The notes under the pieces were generated by a model. It did not search any database. It had not been told where the DNA came from and saw only the letters and a list, made by a program, of their open reading frames with translations. A program made the translations under genes and the position numbers. A stretch of DNA of 64,000 nt from Pseudomonas allokribbensis. Its GTDB lineage: Bacteria; Pseudomonadota; Gammaproteobacteria; Pseudomonadales; Pseudomonadaceae. Location of the stretch: positions 2,117,001 to 2,181,000 of the forward strand of contig NZ_CP062252.1 in NCBI RefSeq assembly GCF_014863605.1. The letters run 5' to 3'. Of the stretch, positions 57,081-64,000 are shown one piece after another (position 1 is the stretch's first letter; the number at the start of each line of letters is the position of its first letter).

Positions 57081-58768
57081 AGATGCAGTTCATCGAGCGC
57101 CTTCTCGAGCTGTGATCGATGGCTGGCAATCTCTCTGGGTTGCTGGCCGCCGAGCACGGCGTTGAAGGTGTCCATCCAGTCGGCAATGCGTTCGCGTTCA
57201 TTGCCGAGGCTCTGCATCCAGGCGCGTTCAAGGCGTGCCAGCAATGTGCGGTTGGGCAGCGAATCGCGAGGGTGGACTTTCAGGGTAGAAAGTCGTTCAC
57301 GGCTGTCTTGCCGAGCCTGCTCGTCGAGCCCGGTCGGACTGCGGTCGATACTGTGGCTGTGACGTTCGCCACTGTCGAGCAGGGTGACGTCCACTTCCAG
57401 CAGGCCATTGATGTCATAGCTGAAGCGTACATCCAGGCTCTGAATGTGTTCGCTGGGCTTGAACTGCACATCAAAGGAATCGATGAAGATGTTGTCGCGC
57501 ACCCACGGGCGCTCACCCTGATAAACCGCAATGCGGATCTCGGTCTGTTGTGCAAACGTTGTGGAGTAGCGCTGTACCCGTGAGGTCGGAATAACGGTGT
57601 TGCGCTCGATAATCGGCGAAAAAGCACCACTGATACCTTCACCACGGTTGGTCGAAATCCCCAGGGTGTAAGGGCAGACATCGGTCAGAATCAACTCTTC
57701 AACTGCACCGTCCCGTGCCTTGCACGCCGCTTGCGTCGCCGCACCCAGTGCGACGATCGTGTCCGGATCGAGGTGTCGGTAAGGCAGGCGTCCGAAGAGC
57801 GTGGCCACCATTTGCTGCACCGCCGGCATCCGTGTGGCGCCGCCCACCAGCACCAGGCTGTCGAGGTCTCGGGGTTTGAGGCGGGCATCGCGCAGGGCTT
57901 GCTCGATCGGTGCGCGCAAGCGGGCCAGAAGAGGTTCCCAGATTTTTATCGCGCGGGTTTCGTCCAGCGACCATTCGAACGTCCTGTCGGTATATCGCCA
58001 GTTCAGGTGCCGGGTGCCTTCACCGAGTTTGCATTTGAGCTGTTCCAGCGCATCGCTCAAGCTGGCCATGCCCTGCGCGTCGATCATGGCGGGCGTCAGT
58101 TGCCATTCGCTGAGGCACGCCTGCAGCAAGGCCTCGGTAAAGTCTTCGCCACCCAGAAAGTTGTCACCAGTGGACGCATGCACCTCGATCAGCGGCAACG
58201 CATATTCCAGCACCGTGACATCGAAAGTCCCGCCGCCCAGATCGAAGATCAGCGTGCGTTCGAATTTCTGTTCATGCAGCCCGTAGGCCATGGCGGCGGC
58301 GGTCGGCTCGTTGATCAGTCGGGAGACTTTCAGCCCTGCCAGTTCGGCAGCGAACAGCGTGCGTTTGCGTTGCTCGTCACTGAAATACGCCGGCACGGAA
58401 ATCACCGCTTCAGACACCGGATGACCGAGAAAGGCCTCGGCATCCTGTTTGAGCGAACCGATCACCAGCGCCGAGAGTTCTTCCGGGCTGAATGAGCGCC
58501 CACCCAGTTCCAGACGTTTTTCACTGCCCATGAATCGCTTGAACGCCGCCGCTGTGCGTTCCGGGTGGGTGGTCAGGCGTGCGCGGGCGGCTTTGCCGAC
58601 CAGAATGCTGTCGTCTTCATCGAGGCTGACGACGGAAGGCGTGAGTACCTCGCCGAGGGCGTTGGGGATCAACCGGGCCTGACCGTCCTGCCAGACGGCG
58701 ATCAAACTGTTGGTGGTACCAAGGTCAATGCCCAGCAGGGCCGGGCGGGGGAGGGTTGCATCCTGCAT
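57077..58768 (-). CDS. hscC: HscC-type Hsp70 chaperone
   Basis: 563 residues from the ATG at 58768 (E. coli HscC is about 556). Hsp70 ATPase: LLGIDLGTTNSLIAVWQDG, the central LINEPTAAAMAYGL and FDLGGGTFDVTVLEYALPL, then LVLVGGATRMPAVQQMV. The substrate-binding part is present but shorter than in DnaK, lacking most of the helical lid. HscC is a specialised Hsp70 with fast nucleotide exchange, paired with J proteins DjlB and DjlC. Here the J-protein gene lies on the opposite strand, stop to stop, rather than in the same operon. Confidence 0.92.
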   Translation of the reverse strand: MQDATLPRPALLGIDLGTTNSLIAVWQDGQARLIPNALGEVLTPSVVSLDEDDSILVGKAARARLTTHPERTAAAFKRFMGSEKRLELGGRSFSPEELSALVIGSLKQDAEAFLGHPVSEAVISVPAYFSDEQRKRTLFAAELAGLKVSRLINEPTAAAMAYGLHEQKFERTLIFDLGGGTFDVTVLEYALPLIEVHASTGDNFLGGEDFTEALLQACLSEWQLTPAMIDAQGMASLSDALEQLKCKLGEGTRHLNWRYTDRTFEWSLDETRAIKIWEPLLARLRAPIEQALRDARLKPRDLDSLVLVGGATRMPAVQQMVATLFGRLPYRHLDPDTIVALGAATQAACKARDGAVEELILTDVCPYTLGISTNRGEGISGAFSPIIERNTVIPTSRVQRYSTTFAQQTEIRIAVYQGERPWVRDNIFIDSFDVQFKPSEHIQSLDVRFSYDINGLLEVDVTLLDSGERHSHSIDRSPTGLDEQARQDSRERLSTLKVHPRDSLPNRTLLARLERAWMQSLGNERERIADWMDTFNAVLGGQQPREIASHRSQLEKALDELHL

Positions 58769-58877
58769 GATCGATCTCGAAACGGCGCGAAAAAACGCGA
58801 CCCTACAGGTTGCCGCCAACCCTGGCAATTACCGGCCTGACGTCAATGCCTGCGGTCAGCAACCGCAGGCGTTCCGG

Positions 58878-61800
58878 TCAAGCCAGCAACCCTTTCAACA
58901 CCTCCAGCGCCACCGGCCGACTGTGCAGATACCCCTGATACAAATGGCAACCCAGCCCTTGCAGGAACTCCAGTTGCTCCGGGGTTTCCACGCCTTCGGC
59001 GATCACTTCCAGCTCCAGGCTGCGGGCCATGGCGACGATGGCGCGAATGATCTCGGCGTCGTTGGGGTCGCTGGTGGCGTCGCGGATGAAGGATTGATCG
59101 ATCTTCAGCGTGTCCACCGGTAGGCGTTTCAGATAGGTCAGTGATGAATAGCCAGTGCCGAAGTCGTCCATGGCGAAGCTCACGCCGAGTTTTTTCAGGC
59201 GGCGCATCTTGCTGATGGTGTCTTCCAGATTCTGGATGACGATGCCTTCGGTGATTTCCAGTTTCAGCAGCGAGCAGGGCAGGCCGTGGCTGGTCATGCT
59301 GTGTTCGATGCGTTCGACGAAGTCGTTCTGGCGGAACTGCCGGGGGCTGATGTTCACGCACAGGCTGAACGCCAGAGGATCGATCAGGCCTTCGGCGATC
59401 AGTTGTTTGAAGGCATCGCAGGCCTCATCGAGGATCCAGGTGCCGACCTCGAGGATCAGCCCGCTGTCCTCCAGGACCTTGATGAACTCGGTGGGTGATT
59501 GTGCGCCGAGTTCCGGGTGATTCCAGCGCACCAGCGCTTCGGCGCCGATGATGCGATTGTCCCGGGCGTCCACTTGCGGCTGGAAATGCACGTTGAATTC
59601 GCCACGGGACAGCGCCAGGCGCAGATCGGTCTCCATGCGCAGCCGTTCGCTGGCCGCTTTCTGCATGGTGTTGTGGTACATCTGCGTGGTGTTGCGCCCG
59701 GAATCCTTGGCCCGGTACAACGCAATGTCCGCGCGCTTGAGCAGGTCGGTCGGGGTCGAGCCGTGATCGGGAATCAGTGCGACGCCAATGCTCGGCGTCA
59801 CTTGCAGGCGCTGGCCGTCGAGGAACATCGGCTCCGAGAGCAATTCGCGAATGGTGTCGGCCAGTTCACGCACCTGGCCGCTGACTTCGTTGCGGGTGCC
59901 TTCCAGGCCGCTGAGCAACACCACGAATTCATCGCCACCGAGCCGAGCCACGGTGTCTTCCATGCGCACACTGGCTTCGAGGCGCGCGGTGATGATTTTC
60001 AGCACCGTATCGCCGACCGGATGGCCGAGCGAGTCGTTGATGTGCTTGAAGTGATCCAGATCGAGAAACAACAGCGCGCCGCGCAGGTTGTGGCGTTTGA
60101 GCAGGGCGATCTGCTGGCTCAGGCGATCCATCAGCAGCGCACGGTTGGGCAGGTTGGTCAGCGGGTCGTGGTAGGCCAGATGACGGATCTGCGCTTCGGC
60201 GTTCTTCAGCAGGCTGACGTCCCGGGCGGTCATCAGCAGGCAGGCGGTTTCGTTGAGCGTGATCGGCTCGACCGAAACCTCCACCGTCAGCAATTCCCCG
60301 CGCTTGTTGCGCCCGAGCATTTCCTGATGGTGCACGCGGCCCTTGATCTGTAGCTCTGCGAGCAGCCCCGAGCGCTGTTTTTCCTCGGCCCAGATGCCGA
60401 CCTGATACACGGTCTTACCGACCACTTCATCGGCACGGTAGCCGGTCAGGCGACAGAAGCCGTCGTTGACCTCCAGATAACGCCCGGTGTCTCGTTCGGT
60501 GATGGTGATGGCGTCGGGGCTGGAGTGAAACGCCTTGGCGAACTTCTCTTCACTGGCCTTGAGCGCCGCTTCCGAGCGCTGTTGCTGGGTGATGTCGCGC
60601 AGCGTGGTGACGATACACGGCTGGTTGCCGACGCTGATCTGGCGGCTGGAAATCACACAGGTCAGCGACTGACCGTCCTTGTGCTGGACGATGATCGCGA
60701 CATTGCTCAGGCCCTGTTCGCGGATCACCCGTTCGATGCGCTGCAGGCTTTTCGCCGAGGCATCCCACAGACCGATTTCTTCGGCGGTATGGCCGATGAC
60801 GTCAGTGGCGCTCCAGCCGAAAGTCTGGGTGAAACTGGAGTTGATCTCGATGAATTCCCCGGTTTCCTGGCGGGTCACGCAAATCGGGTCGGGGCTGACC
60901 TGGAACAGCGTGGCGAACTTCTCTTCTGAAGCCACCAGCCGTTGTTCGCGTTCGACCTGATCGGTGATGTCCAGCAGGGTGCCCGCCATGCGCAGCGGCG
61001 CGCCGTTTTCATCGCGATAGAGGCGGGCGCGGCTTTCCAGATAACGTGAGCTGCCGTCCGGCAGTTGCACGCGATACGTCAGCTGATAATTGCCCGCCGG
61101 ACCTTCGCGCAGGCTGCGGTAGGCGTCGCGCATGCTGTCGCGTTCCTCGCCGGGCACGCCTTCGAAGAACTCGTCAAAAGATTCGTGAAACGGAATCGGC
61201 TCCAGCCCGTGCAATTGCGCGGCCCGGGCCGAGCCATAGAGCATGCCGCTGGGAATGTGCCAGTCCCAGGTGCCGAGCTGGGCAGAGTCCAGCGCCAGAT
61301 CGAGGCGTTCCTGGCTGTCCTTGAGCGCGTGCTCGGCGGCTTTGCGTTCGGTGGTGTCGAGAAACGTGCTCAACAGATAAGGCTGGCCTTCGAGTTCGAC
61401 CTTTTGCGCACTGAGAATGCCGTCATGGACTTGGCCATTGCTGGCGCGGAACTGCACTTCCATGCTGATCAGTTCGCCCTTGGCCTTGGTCTTCTTGACC
61501 AGCTCCGCCCGTTGCTCGGGATGCACCCACAGGCCCAATTCCAGGGTGGTGCGCCCGATCGCACTTTGCACCGGCCAGCCGAACAGACTTTCGAAATACT
61601 GGTTGGCCTCGCTGATCAGGCCGTCTTCCTGGCGGGTCAGCAGCACCATGTTCGGGCACAGATGAAACAGTGTGGCGAAACGTTTCTCCGAACTGCTGAG
61701 GGCCTGTTCCCGTTGCCGCTGGTGGGTGATTTCACGGATCACCCCGATCATTCGGGGCCGGCCATGCTTGTCCGGCAGCAGGCTGCCATTGATCTCCAGC

Positions 61801-62156
61801 CAGTGCAGGCTGCCATCGGGCCAGCGGATGCGGTGGTGCATCGCCTGTTCCAGCGGCGCGCCGGCTATTACCGCGTGGAAGGCGCGAACGGTTTTCGCCC
61901 GGTCTTCCGGCGGCAGCAGGTCGAGGTATTCCAGGTCTTCGGGCAACGGCTGCCGTGGATCGAAGCCGAACAAGGCCTGAGTGCCCCGCGACCAACTGAT
62001 CTGCCCGCGTTCGATGTCCCAATACCAGGCGCCGAGCCGGGCGCCATTGAGCGCCGCGAGCAATTGCGGCGCGCTCTCCCAGCTCTGCTCGGAACGCCGT
62101 GGATCAATGGCCTGAATACGCGGCATCGGCGGAATACGGTCAACAGATTTCGGCAT
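58878..62156 (-). CDS. Five-PAS GGDEF/EAL cyclic-di-GMP protein
   Basis: About 1092 residues from the ATG at 62156; an ATG 30 bases upstream is also possible. Five PAS domains in a row occupy about 25-640, each followed by a short linker helix (REITHQRQREQAL, DTTERKAAEHAL, DITDQVEREQRL, DITQQQRSEAAL, DVSLLKNAEAQI). Next is a GGDEF domain (about 650-820) with intact GGDEF, then an EAL domain (about 830-1085) with EALVRW, LEITEGIV, MDDFGTGYSSL, KIDQSFI and AEGVETPEQ. All known catalytic residues look present, so it may make or break cyclic-di-GMP. No membrane segment is seen; sensing is probably cytoplasmic. Confidence 0.92.
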   Translation of the reverse strand: MPKSVDRIPPMPRIQAIDPRRSEQSWESAPQLLAALNGARLGAWYWDIERGQISWSRGTQALFGFDPRQPLPEDLEYLDLLPPEDRAKTVRAFHAVIAGAPLEQAMHHRIRWPDGSLHWLEINGSLLPDKHGRPRMIGVIREITHQRQREQALSSSEKRFATLFHLCPNMVLLTRQEDGLISEANQYFESLFGWPVQSAIGRTTLELGLWVHPEQRAELVKKTKAKGELISMEVQFRASNGQVHDGILSAQKVELEGQPYLLSTFLDTTERKAAEHALKDSQERLDLALDSAQLGTWDWHIPSGMLYGSARAAQLHGLEPIPFHESFDEFFEGVPGEERDSMRDAYRSLREGPAGNYQLTYRVQLPDGSSRYLESRARLYRDENGAPLRMAGTLLDITDQVEREQRLVASEEKFATLFQVSPDPICVTRQETGEFIEINSSFTQTFGWSATDVIGHTAEEIGLWDASAKSLQRIERVIREQGLSNVAIIVQHKDGQSLTCVISSRQISVGNQPCIVTTLRDITQQQRSEAALKASEEKFAKAFHSSPDAITITERDTGRYLEVNDGFCRLTGYRADEVVGKTVYQVGIWAEEKQRSGLLAELQIKGRVHHQEMLGRNKRGELLTVEVSVEPITLNETACLLMTARDVSLLKNAEAQIRHLAYHDPLTNLPNRALLMDRLSQQIALLKRHNLRGALLFLDLDHFKHINDSLGHPVGDTVLKIITARLEASVRMEDTVARLGGDEFVVLLSGLEGTRNEVSGQVRELADTIRELLSEPMFLDGQRLQVTPSIGVALIPDHGSTPTDLLKRADIALYRAKDSGRNTTQMYHNTMQKAASERLRMETDLRLALSRGEFNVHFQPQVDARDNRIIGAEALVRWNHPELGAQSPTEFIKVLEDSGLILEVGTWILDEACDAFKQLIAEGLIDPLAFSLCVNISPRQFRQNDFVERIEHSMTSHGLPCSLLKLEITEGIVIQNLEDTISKMRRLKKLGVSFAMDDFGTGYSSLTYLKRLPVDTLKIDQSFIRDATSDPNDAEIIRAIVAMARSLELEVIAEGVETPEQLEFLQGLGCHLYQGYLHSRPVALEVLKGLLA

Positions 62157-62224
62157 TGTTAAGGGGCCTTGAGCTGATTTGGGCATTAGGCACAGGGACG
62201 GCAGCTCTATAGGAGTAGCACAAG

Positions 62225-63115
62225 TCAGCCGTGATTCCCTGGCAGATCGATTTGAGCGTCCAGCAGGGCCATAAACGCCCGTGCAGCATTCGACAGCGTC
62301 CGTTCGGTGTGCAGGATATAGCCTAGCTGGCGACTGAGCTGTATGCCCGGCAAAGGTATGCGCGCCACCTGTTCATCGAGCATGGTGCGCGGCAAAACGC
62401 TCCACGCCAGGCCAATCGACACCATCATCTTGATGGTTTCCAGGTAGTTAGTGCTCATGGCGATGTTCGGCGTCAGCCCCTGTGCCTCGAACAGACGTTG
62501 GACAATATGGTGGGTAAAGGTGTTGCCGCCGGGGAAAACCGCCGGATGGCCGGCAATGTCCGCCAATGTGACAGCGCCGTTGCTGATCAGTGTGTGTTCC
62601 GGTGCAACTACGAAATCCAGCGGGTCATCCCAGACCGGCGTGGCCTTGACCAGTGTGTGCGGCTCCGGCGCCAGGGTGATGACCGCCAGTTCTGCACGGC
62701 CATGGAGAATTTCTTCGTAGGCCACTTCCGAATCGAGGAACTGAATATCCAGCGCCACCTGTGGGTAACGGCGGGTGTACTCCCTTAATAAGGGGGGCAA
62801 ACGGTGCAGGCCGATGTGGTGACTGGTGGCCAGGGTCAGACGACCGGTCACTTCGCCGGTCAGGTTGGTCAGGGCGCGGCGCGTGTCATCGAGCACGTTG
62901 AGAATCTGATAAGCCCGTGGCAGCAAGGCCCGGCCGGCCTCGGTCAGACCCACTTCGCGGCCCAGTCGGTCGAACAGCCGCACATTCAGTTGCTGCTCCA
63001 GCCCGGCGATGCGTTTGCTGATCGCCGGTTGCGTCAGGTGCAGGCGTTCACCGGCGCCGGAGAAGCTCCCGGACTCGGCGATGGCGATAAAAGCATTGAG
63101 GTTGGCCAGATCCAT
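62225..63115 (-). CDS. LysR-type regulator next to leuC
   Basis: 296 residues from the ATG at 63115. N-terminal helix-turn-helix (MDLANLNAFIAIAESGSFSGAGERLHLTQPAISKRIAGLEQQLNVRLFDR) and LysR substrate-binding domain. It diverges from leuC across a 140-base, AT-rich spacer with LysR-type T-N11-A possibilities, an arrangement kept in other pseudomonads. It may sense a branched-chain intermediate, but this is only inferred from position. Confidence 0.9.
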   Translation of the reverse strand: MDLANLNAFIAIAESGSFSGAGERLHLTQPAISKRIAGLEQQLNVRLFDRLGREVGLTEAGRALLPRAYQILNVLDDTRRALTNLTGEVTGRLTLATSHHIGLHRLPPLLREYTRRYPQVALDIQFLDSEVAYEEILHGRAELAVITLAPEPHTLVKATPVWDDPLDFVVAPEHTLISNGAVTLADIAGHPAVFPGGNTFTHHIVQRLFEAQGLTPNIAMSTNYLETIKMMVSIGLAWSVLPRTMLDEQVARIPLPGIQLSRQLGYILHTERTLSNAARAFMALLDAQIDLPGNHG

Positions 63116-63255
63116 GTTCGTATTCCAGTTGGTTATCCAAAGCATAAAAAATATGAATTTGAGTTATTCAATCTAACCCCATAGGATCGGCCTCACAAGC
63201 CAAAGGGTTATTGATAAGCCCAGGGCATAGAAACAAGCTGATGAGGAAACGTCTG

Positions 63256-64000
63256 ATGGCCGGCAAAACGCTCTACGACAAGCTCTGGGATTCGCATTTG
63301 GTCAAGCAGCGCGACGATGGTTCGGCGCTGATCTACATCGATCGTCACATCATCCACGAAGTGACCTCGCCGCAAGCCTTCGAAGGCCTGCGTCTGGCCG
63401 GGCGCAAGCCATGGCGCATCGATGCCAACATCGCGACCCCGGACCACAACGTACCGACCACCCCGGAGCGCAAGGGCGGCATTGCGGCCATTGCCGACCA
63501 GGTCTCGCGTTTGCAGGTTCAGACCCTCGACGACAACTGCGATGAATACGGCATCGTCGAATTCAAGATGAACGACGTCCGTCAGGGCATCGTCCACGTG
63601 ATCAGCCCGGAGCAGGGCGCGACCTTGCCGGGCATGACCGTGGTCTGCGGCGACTCGCACACCTCGACCCACGGCGCATTCGGCGCATTGGCCCACGGGA
63701 TCGGCACTTCCGAGGTCGAGCACGTGCTCGCCACTCAGTGCCTGGTCGCCAAGAAAATGAAGAACATGCTGGTGCGCGTCGAAGGCCAGTTGCCGTTCGG
63801 TGTGACCGCCAAGGACATCGTTCTCGCCGTGATCGGCAAGATCGGCACCGCCGGCGGTAACGGCCACGCCATCGAATTCGCCGGCAGCGCCATCCGTGAC
63901 TTGTCCGTCGAAGGTCGCATGACCATCTGCAACATGTCCATCGAAGCCGGCGCCCGTGTGGGTCTGGTGGCGGCTGACCAAAAGACTGTGGATTACGTCA
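63256..64000 (+). CDS. leuC: 3-isopropylmalate dehydratase large subunit, 5' part
   Basis: The gene runs off the right edge; 248 codons are visible. ATG at 63256 with AGGA upstream. The aconitase-family N-terminus is plain: [54 protein letters not shown], and [32 protein letters not shown] with one of the 4Fe-4S cysteine sites in this region. With LeuD it isomerises 2-isopropylmalate to 3-isopropylmalate in leucine synthesis. Confidence 0.97.
   Translation, partial: MAGKTLYDKLWDSHLVKQRDDGSALIYIDRHIIHEVTSPQAFEGLRLAGRKPWRIDANIATPDHNVPTTPERKGGIAAIADQVSRLQVQTLDDNCDEYGIVEFKMNDVRQGIVHVISPEQGATLPGMTVVCGDSHTSTHGAFGALAHGIGTSEVEHVLATQCLVAKKMKNMLVRVEGQLPFGVTAKDIVLAVIGKIGTAGGNGHAIEFAGSAIRDLSVEGRMTICNMSIEAGARVGLVAADQKTVDYV

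Overview
The window looks like chromosome of a fluorescent Pseudomonas, most likely the P. fluorescens group. It is GC-rich throughout. Its left third is a pyoverdine siderophore locus (fpvA, pvdE, pvdO, pvdN, pvdM, pvdP, opmQ-pvdT-pvdR, fpvI, pvdA) in an order close to what I remember for P. aeruginosa, and its right third carries ordinary Pseudomonas core genes (uvrB, gltX, tRNA clusters, dusC, leuC). I see no phage, insertion sequence, rRNA operon or CRISPR array.

Region 1 (1-21940), pyoverdine. A partial NRPS without a thioesterase enters from the left and is followed by the receptor gene fpvA. On the other strand lies pvdMNO-pvdE plus a single-module NRPS (C-A-T-TE) whose adenylation pocket reads as threonine. 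Facing these is pvdP. The efflux operon pvdR-pvdT-opmQ diverges from fpvI, and pvdA follows fpvI. Four exact PvdS-type boxes (TAAAT-N16-CGT) lie before pvdM, pvdP, pvdR and pvdA, and a Fur-like site precedes fpvI. Together the genes make the hydroxyornithine precursor (PvdA), assemble the peptide (NRPSs), export ferribactin to the periplasm (PvdE), mature the chromophore and side chain there (PvdP, PvdO, PvdN, PvdM), secrete or recycle the product (PvdRT-OpmQ), and take up and sense the ferric form (FpvA, FpvI). fpvR and pvdF, present at this position in PAO1 as I remember it, are absent.

Region 2 (22000-30410). An MgtA-type Mg2+ P-type ATPase with a long, hairpin-rich leader is followed by an MgtC-family membrane protein. 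Next come a degenerate receiver protein and an EvgA/EvgS-type pair: a LuxR-type response regulator and an unorthodox sensor kinase with two periplasmic ligand-binding domains.

Region 3 (30410-40500). Small metabolic and stress genes: DkgB, a LysR regulator divergent from a pirin and two tandem isochorismatase-like hydrolases, an MscS channel fused to a cyclic-nucleotide-binding-like domain, a GNAT, an arylamine N-acetyltransferase, a BrnTA toxin-antitoxin pair, a purine/pyrimidine permease and tRNA-Asn.

Region 4 (40500-53600). Housekeeping genes: aromatic aminotransferase, uvrB, an EmrAB-type pump, gltX, a duplicated tRNA-Ala/tRNA-Glu cluster, a TetR regulator with a hydrolase and a thioesterase, dusC, and an Hsp20 gene with a heat-shock promoter and ROSE-like leader.

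Region 5 (53700-64000). A DUF1266 protein and a very divergent J-domain protein converge on an HscC-type Hsp70, forming an apparent chaperone system. A five-PAS GGDEF/EAL protein, a LysR regulator and the start of leuC close the window.
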